Below, in pieces: positions 45,801 through 56,213 of a DNA stretch of 64,000 bases. Source of the DNA: Hufsiella ginkgonis (GTDB lineage Bacteria; Bacteroidota; Bacteroidia; Sphingobacteriales; Sphingobacteriaceae); contig NZ_WVHS01000004.1 in NCBI RefSeq assembly GCF_009834915.1, forward strand, positions 186,001 through 250,000, written 5' to 3'. Positions within the stretch are counted from its first letter, which is position 1. The number at the start of each line of letters is the position of its first letter. The translations under genes were made by a program, and so were the position numbers. The notes under the pieces were generated by a model, which was not told the origin of the DNA, made no database searches, and was given only the letters and a program-made list of their open reading frames with translations.

Positions 45801-45821
45801 TACGGGTAACAGTTTTTCCAT
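39888..45821 (-). CDS. T9SS-secreted surface protein with embedded PHP-type metallohydrolase domain
   Basis: The 1977-residue protein has a signal region (ending near APVARGQA), a beta-sandwich domain and FN3-like units to about residue 660, a lamin-tail-like domain (ISQYYEGASVNKWIELTNL, about 670-800), two FN3 units and then a PHP-type domain (about 1080-1350). Metal-site text there is FGNLHSHSSFSDG, GISEHNH, MHGMEWG, LAHPNTTDY and TIDHDNHN. MBG, cadherin-like and CHU_C domains finish the chain (SNLLTPNGDGKNDTWVIRN ... DTYFYVVSFG). It is thus an exported protein that carries a potentially active phosphodiesterase or amidohydrolase. Its last 500 residues parallel the end of the adhesin at 12836. 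It is followed by PorP/SprF copy 2. Confidence 0.92.
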   Translation of the reverse strand: MEKLLPVRFAGIRRLCYALIGFSLLIAAAPVARGQAFTATYPFTGVVANTGGATDPTPVPAVAGVTFGSFSSVGASANPNAGGRFSFTGWSAGATNSSNTFTGGINTGQYFQVTISPSPGGSFSLTAIDFKLQRSGTGIRQYSVRSSIDGYAANLPASISPANASLSVVGSNVFQVDDANTAANTGSVITLGAGFANITAPVTFRFYGFNAEAAGGTFSLDDVNFTGSLGDNTAPVNTATYPKVTNLATTTLDLTSNINEAGTTYYVLLPAAGSTAPATTAQVKAGTDGNGAAAFKSGSFVNTANTDATVNISGLTPGTAYTIYVAAEDAIPNLQATFVTLNATTMALPATITAWELAGAAGNEVSIAPTSLNTNLNTTSFTRGAGVTASALGNAFSASNFTASGTFADAVANNKYIQFTVNARTGFNTSLTSLDAAFRRSGTGPNKYQWQYSLNGFATAGVNIGSEVSYTLTSANGDAQPQLSLAGIAALQNVPATTTITFRVYAYGATATGGTFAVGRIPGNDLNLVGVVQAGSGGGPVDTAPPVNAAAFPKTANITTNSVDLLSRLDEAGTTYYVVIPTGGTAPTTAAQVKAGTDGNNVAAFKSGSFAVAAAADAGTTINGLSPVTGYTIYTVSQDISANVQAALVSLPFTTTGSAPIVTPVIISQYYEGASVNKWIELTNLSGTPVNTASPQLRLALYNISGDAGTMNITATPSQTVNLNVTIPAFGSVLIGNSGNGNEVPYLTASSAKQNDNTVINFNGNDAVALLDGSNNVLDAFGQGLNAKDASYVRNLSVTGPSPVFNAADWTLTSLADVQNAVDPDDPNQLGVHLAPNLPACASPAAQPTALSFGTATTNAISATFTVAAGTDEYLVVRSPGSSLSASPVDGTVYTAGSAIGNGTVISRVVSGAFTDNTPAPGTLYYYYVFSLNNTACTGGPKYFTVAPLTGNKATVPLPVCATPAAQPTNFTVTNSNYNFVQASFTAAAGTDEYLVVMSTSSTLSATPVNGTVYNVGGTLGGGTIVKRSAGNSFTRTGLSQNTTYYFFVFSVNSACTGGPLYRTASPLTGIQKTAEVNASVLNFYFGNLHSHSSFSDGNKDNLNNKPADDYAFAKNSMKMDFLGISEHNHTQAGMKLAYWQPGIEAAKNATTSTFVAMHGMEWGVISGGGHVIVYGIDSLMGWEPGENQIFVPKSVYTGPTGLFQAINQRGVNAIATLAHPNTTDYNNISTTYDANADNAIVGSALESGPAFSTNTTYSDPASSMSYLSYYNRMLARGYHLGATIDHDNHNMTFGRHTRARLVVLAPALTENDLLEGMKKMRFYATEDSAAKITFSINTQPVGSVFTGQGGPRISVSSLTTSPVTSIKLLFGVPGSGINPAEITSTTTGTLTYTDNALANLATGYYYADIVETDGSRTITSPIWYTRDDSFKSNQTITMDAARTAVYGDPDLNPGATSDNTTVPVTYTSSDPSVATIVAGKVHIVKAGTVTITANQAGNTSFNAAVAKQQVLTIAKANVTITAQNQARFQGAANPAFTVTYSAFANGENSTVLITPPTVVTTATAASGPGTYPITVSGAAAVNYNFAYVPGTLTVSAAPPLTISALPATLLENRPAGALAATLGSTAADPAVTFTYSLVSGAGSTDNASFAVSGNTLVTAASLDYEQKASYSVLVRSTTPYGLSLDRALTIAIGDVNEAPTLNAVANQVTCFTTNAQSVALSGITAGPETAQTLTTSVSTNMPDMFTQLSVTGATGGNATLAYTLKASGGVGTATITVTINDNGGTANGGSDTFTRTFTLTSNPLPVVDITSSQGQSISKGTVVTLTAPGGGSSYNWTSSGAGIIGPVNGPSVTVRVSQTADFRVSVTNASGCAVTKSITLTMLEDYVNVLPSNLLTPNGDGKNDTWVIRNLDMYPNNEVTVYDRSGRVVFNQKNYKNDWNGNFKGEVLNEDTYFYVVSFGPGIGPFKGSVTILRDK

Positions 45822-46074
45822 AAAGTTGCGTAATGTATAATAGATGTACAGGTAGATAGTTCCCGCTAAAATACGAAGTATAATTTTCAGAGAAGCAAGG
45901 TTTAGGTTAAAGAATTGTTAACAAAGCGAGTCGTTTTACTAACAAGTTGACATTATCTTCCCCACTACGCCAACGAATTCCGCCGTATGTTTCCGCCGCG
46001 ATCAGGGTAGTGGAGCTCCGGTAATGATCACTTGTTTGGCATCACACCAATTAAAATCAGCGGCTGCCAACCCG

Positions 46075-49245
<3,171 letters not shown>

Positions 49246-49359
49246 TCAGCAACTTAAGGATAAAAAGCCTCTCCGGTATAAAGCGGTTGATTCGTAAGAT
49301 TATTTTTACGCAAAAGACCATTTATTTACGGAAGAAACGACAGGGTCAGAAGCCGGCGT

Positions 49360-50154
49360 TTATAATTCGCGGATCCAGATATTGCGGTAGCGCACCGGGT
49401 TACCATGGTCCTGCAGGTGCAGCGGCCCTTTGCCATGCGCCTTGTAAGCCGGCAGCCCAATATATTCGGTGACCCCCTTTATTTCGAAATTATTCTGCAC
49501 CAGTACCCCGTTATGCAGTACGGTAACACGGGCGGGCGAAAACAACCGGCCCGATTCGGTGAACCGCGGCGCCGTGTATATCACATCGTAGGTATTCCAT
49601 TCACCGGGTTTGCGGGTTACGTTCACCAGGGGCGGCGATTGTTTGTAGATACTCCCTGCCTGCCCGTTGGAGTAAGAGCGATTGTCGTACGAGTCGAGCA
49701 CCTGCAGCTCGTAACGATCCTGCAAAAACACACCGCTATTGCCCCGGCCCTGGCTGTTTCCTGTCACCTGGGCGGGTGAAGACCACTCGATATGCAATTG
49801 AAAGTCACCAAATTCCTGGTTGGTGGTAATATCTCCGGTGCCTTTTGTAACGGTCATCGCACCGTCTTTAACTTCCCATTTTGCGGCACCCTTGTCTTTT
49901 CCATGCCAGGCGGAAAGGTTCTTCCCGTCGAACAGGATAATGGCATCTGAAGGCGCCGATGTGCCGGTGCCCGCGGACACTACCTTTACCGCCGGTTCCC
50001 AGAATTCCGTCATGCCCGGAACCATCTTCTCGGGAACCGGTAAAGGGTTGGGGCTGTTTGACTGCGCATCCGCGCGCAGCGACGGTAATAAAAGTACCAC
50101 AACCGCCTGCAAAAAGCGGAAAGCATGTTTTTTCGGGTTCAAATTAAAGATCAT
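49360..50154 (-). CDS. DUF1080 (3-keto-disaccharide hydrolase family) secreted protein
   Basis: The 264-residue protein has a signal peptide (up to LRADAQ) and a single concanavalin-like DUF1080 domain with ILFDGKNLSAWHGKD, GDFQLHIEWSSP, GNSGVFLQDRYELQVLDSYDN, APRFTESGRL and LQDHGNPVRYRNIWIREL. DUF1080 members have been shown to cleave 3-keto-glycosides made by sugar dehydrogenases. It lies between GH2 and GH130 and fits oxidative disaccharide use. The partner dehydrogenase is not visible next to it, though redox genes are nearby. Confidence 0.9.
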   Translation of the reverse strand: MIFNLNPKKHAFRFLQAVVVLLLPSLRADAQSNSPNPLPVPEKMVPGMTEFWEPAVKVVSAGTGTSAPSDAIILFDGKNLSAWHGKDKGAAKWEVKDGAMTVTKGTGDITTNQEFGDFQLHIEWSSPAQVTGNSQGRGNSGVFLQDRYELQVLDSYDNRSYSNGQAGSIYKQSPPLVNVTRKPGEWNTYDVIYTAPRFTESGRLFSPARVTVLHNGVLVQNNFEIKGVTEYIGLPAYKAHGKGPLHLQDHGNPVRYRNIWIREL

Positions 50155-50386
50155 CTTTATCGTTCAGTTTACTGGTTTAACCACCTAAAGATAACCTTTT
50201 ACCTTCATTAAATGTAAGGGAAAGGATATCTCAGCCGTGACACACACACTAATTTAACCTTAAACTTGCGGCATTTAGCCTAGAAACACCGCTCAGCAGC
50301 ATCCCGAATGCGTACAGCCGCGATATCTTACCCGGTTAAGCAGGTAACGTTAACGAGGAATGTAAACGGGATCCCGTTGTGGCCGG

Positions 50387-51448
50387 TTACACCGGGACCA
50401 GCGATTCGAGTATGGCGTTAATGGAGAATTTCGCGGAGCAGATCACTTCATCGGCTGCACCGTAATATACCGTAAGCTCATCGCCCTTTATGATGTGCCC
50501 GTTGGTAAAGATCACTTCGCCAAAAAAGCCCTGCACTTCGTAAGGTTCTTGGGGCTCCATGATGGGCGTTCCTGAGCGGGCAAGCACTTTCGCGGGATCA
50601 TTCAGATCGAGCAGCAAGCCACCGAGGCAATACCTGTGCTGCGCCGTGGCGCCGTGGTAGATCGCCAGCCAGCCGCGGTCGGTTTTTATCGGGGCGCAAC
50701 CACCGCCCACACGGGCACTGTCCCACATCCCGGCACGGGTACGCAGGATACAGCGGTGATCTCCCCAATGGATGAGGTCGGGTGAAGAGGCTATCCAAAT
50801 ATAATTCCCGCCCAGGTCTATGCCGCTCGGGCGGTGCAGGCAATAGTAGAGTCCATTGATCTTTTCTTCAAACAATGCACAATCCTTGTTATGTGGCGGA
50901 ATGATCATGCCGTGGCGATGCAGCGTCTTCCAATCGCTGGTGCTGATCATGCCAACGCCCACACCATTTTCTGATACTGCGGTATAGGTGAGGTAGTAGG
51001 TGCCGCCAACCTTCGAAACACGGCAGTCTTCCACGCCAAACGTTTCCAGTGCCCCGGATCCGAAGATGCTGAAGGACGGATCCGGCTCGGTAAAATTCTC
51101 GCCGTCGTCTGACCAAAGCAGCCGCAGATGCGAGATGGTAGACAGGTAAACGACGCCGTTATAGGTAACAAGCCGGGCATCAGAGAGATCGAGGTACTCA
51201 TCGTCCGCGTCGAAATTGAGGATTTCCATCAATCCCCCGGCATTGAAAATCGGGAAGGACACTTTACCATCCACCTGCGGCGGACGTTCAGCCACACGCA
51301 CGAGCATGCCTGTTCTTCCTTCGAACTCGAACATGCCGGGATTCAACAGGCATTCGATCTTCATGCCGGGCATTGACGGCCGGAGATCCTGCGGCCTTAA
51401 CAGGGGATTTGCTGTGGAACGGTTGACTACAATTTTTTCTTGATTCAT
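50387..51448 (-). CDS. GH130-family glycosidase/phosphorylase
   Basis: The 353-residue protein has no signal peptide and shows a five-bladed propeller pattern: NPLLRPQDLRPSMPGMK, LETFGVEDCRVSKVGGTYYLTYTA with Asp141 in the GxEDxR element (general acid of the family), IWIASSPDLIHWG, and YHGATAQHRYCLGGLLLDL. GH130 enzymes are phosphorylases or hydrolases of beta-mannosides (1,4-mannooligosaccharide or 1,2-mannosidase types). Cytoplasmic location favours phosphorolysis, but the sequence alone does not decide. It sits between the DUF1080 gene and a decayed GH105, in the carbohydrate region. Confidence 0.88.
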   Translation of the reverse strand: MNQEKIVVNRSTANPLLRPQDLRPSMPGMKIECLLNPGMFEFEGRTGMLVRVAERPPQVDGKVSFPIFNAGGLMEILNFDADDEYLDLSDARLVTYNGVVYLSTISHLRLLWSDDGENFTEPDPSFSIFGSGALETFGVEDCRVSKVGGTYYLTYTAVSENGVGVGMISTSDWKTLHRHGMIIPPHNKDCALFEEKINGLYYCLHRPSGIDLGGNYIWIASSPDLIHWGDHRCILRTRAGMWDSARVGGGCAPIKTDRGWLAIYHGATAQHRYCLGGLLLDLNDPAKVLARSGTPIMEPQEPYEVQGFFGEVIFTNGHIIKGDELTVYYGAADEVICSAKFSINAILESLVPV

Positions 51449-51468
51449 AACATTTGGATTAATCGCTA

Positions 51469-51885
51469 TTACTCGGACCTGCCGGTTTTGCCAACCAGCT
51501 TCTCCATTTCAATCCCAGCAAAGATCAAACCGATAATTTCATGCGAATCGTCGTCGATCTTCGGGCGGGTAAGGTAATAGGATCCATCTTCACTGCTCAT
51601 GGTGCCAACGCAGATGTGCACCTTACCGTCGGTCTCGATGGCGGACGCGATCGCCTCCCATCCATTTCGCGCACACTTCTCATAAACTTCTTTGCTGAGC
51701 CAGCCATTATTCAACCCGCGGGCGATGGTCATGGTGACGATCGCCGTGCCAGAAAGTTCCTGGTAAGAGTCGGGGCGTGTCAGGATGTTATGCCAGAAAC
51801 CCGTTTGCGTGTCCTGTAGTTTTCACCAGCACATCCACGTGTTTTTTGTAACAAGCCATAATGGGAGCATAGCCCGGGTGGCCTC
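51469..51885 (-). pseudogene. C-terminal remnant of a GH105/GH88 glycosidase
   Basis: The open stretch 51469-51732 reads as the end of a GH105 enzyme (MTIARGLNNGWLSKEVYEKC, NGWEAIASAIETDGKVHICV), and in the same frame it continues upstream to TGFWHNILTRPDSYQELSGTA. A frameshift near 51826 separates this from GYAPIMACYKKHVDVLVK, after which homology fades by about 51885. The catalytic N-terminal half is gone. It differs from the intact GH105 at 25528, so it is a remnant of a second paralogue. Nothing suggests expression. Confidence 0.8.
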
Positions 51886-51940
51886 ACCTCATCGCCTTTG
51901 GCTTTTAGTGCAAGCCGACACTACGGCAAACCAAGCCTCC

Positions 51941-51956
51941 GGTTTGGCGCCAAACC
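51941..51956. repeat. 16-bp perfect palindrome beside the GH105 remnant
   Basis: GGTTTGGCGCCAAACC is its own reverse complement. It lies in the non-coding remnant zone between the PQQ gene and the GH105 fragment. It may be a hairpin of the old transcript or an unrelated protein site. Confidence 0.5.
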
Positions 51957-51995
51957 CGTATCCTGGAACCAACTACGTTGCCCGGGCCGTAGCCT

Positions 51996-52035
51996 TAGCT
52001 GACAGCTAATATCTGACAGCTGATAGCTGACAGCC
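51996..52035. repeat. Short repeat array of AGCTGACAGC/ATCTGACAGC units
   Basis: Four copies of a CTGACAGCTxATA-like unit stand in a row directly after the PQQ dehydrogenase stop. The unit resembles, but is not identical to, the CAGTTGTCAG array at 34186, and both lie at gene 3' ends. Confidence 0.7.
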
Positions 52036-52046
52036 ACTACTTTCAG

Positions 52047-54164
52047 CTACCGCAACGCATATGCCACAAAGCTATCCCCTCTTGGTGCTCCGAGCTTGGA
52101 GCCGCCGCAGGCCAGTACGACATATTGTTTGCCGTTGGCCATGTAAGTACTCGGAGTGGCGAAGCATGCGAACGGAAGCTTTACTTCCCAGATCAGCTTG
52201 CCGGTTGCCTTGTCGTAGGCACGGAACTTGCCGTCTTTAGTACCGGCGATCAGCAGCAGCCCGCTCGCGGTAACTATGGGACCGCCATAATTTTCGGCGC
52301 CGGTTTGCGGAATGCCTTTGGCCAGGAGTCCGGGATATTCCCCGTAAGGGATCTTCCAGCGGTACTCGCCGGTGTTGAGATCGATCGCGTTGAGCGTACC
52401 CCAGGGAGGACTGATGGCAGGATAGCCGTCTTTGCTCAGGAACTTACTGTACCCGCTGATCTGCAGCGGACTTTGCCGCGGGGAAACCGTGGCTGGCCTG
52501 GCTACTGCTGGTGCTTCCCGTTTCTCGTCGCTAAAAAGAAAAGCGACGATCGCGTCCTTCTCCTTCGTCTTAAATTTCGTAAAAGCGGGCATCATACCTT
52601 TTCCGGCGGTAATGAGGCGCATTACTTCTGCCCTGGAGCGGGTATCGGCAACGTTCACCAGGGAGGGGAAACCGCTGCCCGGATTGCCTTTACGTTCGGC
52701 GCCATGGCAGGTCACACAATTGGTGGTGTATAGTCGTCCGCCTTCGGTCATTCCCGCCAGTTCGTCGTTGGCAGGTGTGGGTTTAAGCGAAATAAGCCAG
52801 GGCATCTCGTTGCTGTTCACGTACAGCACACCTTGCGGATCGGCAGCCGCACCTCCCCACTCTGCGCCTCCGTCGAGCCCCGGGAAAATAACCGAGCCAC
52901 GTTTACTCAGCGGTGTATAAGGGCCTTCGGAGCGGCTTTTCCGCAACCGGGCCAATAGTTCGGCGCGATCGGGGGCGAGCGGGCTGATGTCTCTTTCCCG
53001 GAACGATTGCCGCACAAATGGCGCGGGTTTCAGCGGGAACGGCTGGGTGGGCCAGGCATGTTCGCCGGGAATATCGGAAGCAGGTACGGGCCGTTCGCGG
53101 ATGGGGAACAACGGCGCACCTGTTACCCGGTCGAACACAAATACAAGCCCTTGCTTGGTTACCTGTGCTACGGCATCGATCTTTTGGCCGTTCCTGGTAA
53201 GGGTCACCAGGTTGGGTGCGGCGGGGCAATCGCGGTCGAGCAGGTCGTGGTGCACAAACTGGAAATGCCAGATGCGCTTCCCTGTGCGGGCGTCGAGCGC
53301 CAGTAAGCAATTGGCGAACAGGTTGCTGCCGCGCCGGTTTACGCCGTAAAAATCATTAGCGGCAGAGCCAGTCGGCACATAAACGATCCCCCTTTCGCGG
53401 TCGATGGCCATCCCTGCCCAGTTGTTTACGCCCCCGATCTCGCCCTTATTGTGGACATTTTTGGGCCACGTATTGGCCCCGTACTCCCCAGGGAGAGGGA
53501 TGGTGTGGAAAACCCAGGCCAGTTCGCCGGTACGCACGTTGAATGCCTGGATATGGCCGATTGCGGCGTTATCGCCGTCGGAAACGCGTAACGGCATGAT
53601 CACCAGGTCGCCGAACAAGGTACCCGGCGCGTTGGAAACCACCCACTTGTCGCCGATATGGCTTCCCAACCCGGTTTTAAGGCTCACGCGCCCGCCGTTT
53701 CCGAAGTTGGCAATGAGCTCGCCTGTCGCCGCATTAGCGGCATATAACCATTCGCCGTTGGTGAAAATGATACGCTTATTACCGCCTTCTTCCCAGTAGG
53801 TCAGCCCGCGGCTGGTATTCAGGTCGCTAACAGCTTCCGTTTTGCGTTTCCAGATCTCTTCGCCCGTGGCGGCATTCAGCGCAAATGGCTGGGCCGAAGC
53901 GTTCATTCCATACAATACGCCATCCACAATGACCGGGTTACATTGTATAGCACCCGGGATCCCGGTATGATATTCCCAGGCGATCTCCAGCTGGCTGACG
54001 TTGCTTTGGTTGATCTGGGTGAGCGTTGAATAATGGTTGCGATCTGCTCCACCCAGGTATTCACGCCAATCCGCGCCGGAAGCCGGTGAGTCGCCGGGCG
54101 CCAGGTTCCAGGAAAGAAACAGCACCGCAAACAGGATTGTGAGGAGGGCGGATGTTTGTTTCAT
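52047..54164 (-). CDS. PQQ-dependent dehydrogenase with inserted cytochrome c domain
   Basis: The 705-residue protein has a signal peptide (up to LSWNLAPG) and PQQ propeller repeats (DWREYLGGADRNHYSTLTQI, LEIAWEYHTG, ALNAATGEEIWKRK, AFNVRTGELAWVF). A heme c motif CVTCH begins at Cys483 inside the propeller, with GMMP as the Met-ligand candidate, and the last blades follow (LNAIDLNTGEYRWKI, RAYDKATGKLIWEV). This is the quinoprotein glucose/sugar dehydrogenase-like layout with an extra cytochrome. It is periplasmic and passes electrons from a sugar or alcohol via PQQ to heme. The cofactor PQQ must be made or imported; no pqq genes are in the window. It is followed upstream by the cupredoxin gene after 21 nt, a probable electron partner. 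Confidence 0.92.
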   Translation of the reverse strand: MKQTSALLTILFAVLFLSWNLAPGDSPASGADWREYLGGADRNHYSTLTQINQSNVSQLEIAWEYHTGIPGAIQCNPVIVDGVLYGMNASAQPFALNAATGEEIWKRKTEAVSDLNTSRGLTYWEEGGNKRIIFTNGEWLYAANAATGELIANFGNGGRVSLKTGLGSHIGDKWVVSNAPGTLFGDLVIMPLRVSDGDNAAIGHIQAFNVRTGELAWVFHTIPLPGEYGANTWPKNVHNKGEIGGVNNWAGMAIDRERGIVYVPTGSAANDFYGVNRRGSNLFANCLLALDARTGKRIWHFQFVHHDLLDRDCPAAPNLVTLTRNGQKIDAVAQVTKQGLVFVFDRVTGAPLFPIRERPVPASDIPGEHAWPTQPFPLKPAPFVRQSFRERDISPLAPDRAELLARLRKSRSEGPYTPLSKRGSVIFPGLDGGAEWGGAAADPQGVLYVNSNEMPWLISLKPTPANDELAGMTEGGRLYTTNCVTCHGAERKGNPGSGFPSLVNVADTRSRAEVMRLITAGKGMMPAFTKFKTKEKDAIVAFLFSDEKREAPAVARPATVSPRQSPLQISGYSKFLSKDGYPAISPPWGTLNAIDLNTGEYRWKIPYGEYPGLLAKGIPQTGAENYGGPIVTASGLLLIAGTKDGKFRAYDKATGKLIWEVKLPFACFATPSTYMANGKQYVVLACGGSKLGAPRGDSFVAYALR

Positions 54165-54185
54165 GGAATAAGGAATAACCGGGAG

Positions 54186-56213
54186 TTAGTTCAGGACCTT
54201 CATGATGCCCTGCATTACGTAAAAATGGCCCGGTACAGAGCACTCGTAAGGGTAGTCGCCGGATTTCGTGGGAGCGGTGAAGTAGATGGTTTCCTTCGTA
54301 CCTGGGCCAAGCAGGTTCGTATGGTACAACACTTTAGGGGTTTGGGGAACGTAATTGTTTTTTTCGCCGAGCAGGCCCATCTTCATTCCCAGTTCGCCCA
54401 CTTCGATGGCGGTTCCCGGCTGAACGATCACCAGGTTATGCTGCATGTCATCGTTATTGTTAAATACCAGCTTTACCCTACTTCCCGCTTTTACGTAAAA
54501 CACGGCCTGGTCGAATTTCAGACCGGGTTTAGTACCGATCACAACGGTGTAGTCCGCTTCGGCTTTGCCCCAGGAAACAGGTTGGGCGATCACGCGTTTG
54601 GCAGATGGTACGGCGACTGCCGGTTTTTGCGCCGGCGTTTTGGCCGGCATCCCCTGCATACCTGCATGGTGTGCAATGGCCGGGCGTACGGCCGTAATTT
54701 TCAGCTTCTCTCCTGCCGGGATGCTGTTAAGCGTATAATAGCCAAAATTATGCAGCAGGGGCTTTCCTTTGGCAGAGCGAACACCTTCCGCTTTGATCTC
54801 GTGGATATACCCCATACGGATACTATCGGCCACGATCCGCGCTTTCATCCCGTCTTGGGAGACCACCACGCCCAGTACGGGACAGGCGGCATTGTTGATC
54901 ACGGGGCTTCCATACGTAGAATGGTACTTGTAGGTAAACCCGGTGATGGCATAAGAAGCGGGATCGGCAGCAATGGCCCTATCCACCGGTTGTGTAAACT
55001 CGATCTCGAAGCCATCGGGCATAGCCCGCACGGTTTTCATCTCGAAAGGCATGGCGCCGGTCCATACCAGCCGCTGCAAACCATACTCTTCTTTGCCTAC
55101 AGCGCTCCATCCACGGCTGGTCATGCCGGCGAACAATGAACCGTCATGTCCCCAAACCATCCGTAATATACCCGAACTGAATCCTTCCCGGAAAGGGAAC
55201 AATACGCCCTGGTACACGCCGTTCACTTTTTCGAGGGCGACGCGCATGATCTTGCTTTGGGTTTGGTCGCCTACAAAGAGCTGACCTTCAAAGGGGCCGA
55301 ATTTGCCGCCGGTATAGTCATTCAGGAGCTCGGACGTAGATTTGCCCATGATGCCATAGGGGAGCCAGATAGCCGGAGGCTTTAATCCCGGCACGCGTTT
55401 GGCCACATCGAACATCGGCTCTCCGGTATCGGGGATATCGGCAGGGGTTAATTTTACGGGAGAGCCGGGCTCGCCCGACCACCGGAGGCTGGCCGGGTTA
55501 CCGGCAAAATCCCCTTTTTCGAGGTGTGTGATACGGCCCGAGCCCACCCAATCGCCCTGGTTTTCGCTGTAAAATACATCTCCGGCGGCATTCATCATAA
55601 ACCCGGCCGGGGAGCGGAGGCCCGCCGCAATGGGCGTCATTTTACCATCCGGGGTGATCTCCAGCATCCATCCCCGCCATTTGGTGAGGCTTGCGCCCTT
55701 ACCGATCCACGACAGGTTAAGGGTTACTCGCATATTGCCGTCGGGCATGAACATCGGCCCGTAAGCATATTCATGGTAGTTGCCTGAAATAGGCCAGGAA
55801 TACACCTTGTCGTAGGAATCTGCGCGGCCATCGCCATCGGTATCGCGCAGCCGGGTAAGCTCGCTGCGCTGCGTAACATACACGTCTCCATTTTTGTACG
55901 CCAGCCAGAGCGCCTCATGCATCCCGGAAGCGAATTTCTTATAAACAGGCATCCCCGGACCCGTAGTGTTGGAGATGTTCCAGACTTCGCCGCGGCGCGT
56001 ACACACCATGAGGCTTCCGTTGGGCAAGGTGGCCATGCCTCCTATTTCCAGGATGGTGCCCTGCGGTATGGGCAGCGTAAGGAGGCGGTAATAATCCTCT
56101 TCTTTATCTGGCAGGATGGCAGCGGGCGCCTGCTGCCCGAAAGAGGCCTGTGAATACGAGAAGCACAACGCGCAGGTTAACGCGTTTGCTGCCAGCCTAC
56201 CAAACCAGTTCAT
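54186..56213 (-). CDS. Propeller protein with C-terminal azurin-like cupredoxin domain
   Basis: The 675-residue protein has a signal peptide (up to SQASFGQQ) and an N-terminal glucose/sorbosone-dehydrogenase-like propeller (EIGGMATLPNGSLMVCTRRG, DTDGDGRADSYDKV). A middle beta domain follows, then a cupredoxin (about residues 560-675) with all type 1 copper ligands: His592 (DMQHNLVI), Cys658, His663 and Met667 (YECSVPGHFYVMQG). The copper domain most likely shuttles electrons from the neighbouring PQQ-cytochrome dehydrogenase or from the propeller. Its start overlaps the end of the DUF1080 gene by 17 nt, so the two are coupled. The propeller's substrate is unknown. Confidence 0.88.
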   Translation of the reverse strand: MNWFGRLAANALTCALCFSYSQASFGQQAPAAILPDKEEDYYRLLTLPIPQGTILEIGGMATLPNGSLMVCTRRGEVWNISNTTGPGMPVYKKFASGMHEALWLAYKNGDVYVTQRSELTRLRDTDGDGRADSYDKVYSWPISGNYHEYAYGPMFMPDGNMRVTLNLSWIGKGASLTKWRGWMLEITPDGKMTPIAAGLRSPAGFMMNAAGDVFYSENQGDWVGSGRITHLEKGDFAGNPASLRWSGEPGSPVKLTPADIPDTGEPMFDVAKRVPGLKPPAIWLPYGIMGKSTSELLNDYTGGKFGPFEGQLFVGDQTQSKIMRVALEKVNGVYQGVLFPFREGFSSGILRMVWGHDGSLFAGMTSRGWSAVGKEEYGLQRLVWTGAMPFEMKTVRAMPDGFEIEFTQPVDRAIAADPASYAITGFTYKYHSTYGSPVINNAACPVLGVVVSQDGMKARIVADSIRMGYIHEIKAEGVRSAKGKPLLHNFGYYTLNSIPAGEKLKITAVRPAIAHHAGMQGMPAKTPAQKPAVAVPSAKRVIAQPVSWGKAEADYTVVIGTKPGLKFDQAVFYVKAGSRVKLVFNNNDDMQHNLVIVQPGTAIEVGELGMKMGLLGEKNNYVPQTPKVLYHTNLLGPGTKETIYFTAPTKSGDYPYECSVPGHFYVMQGIMKVLN

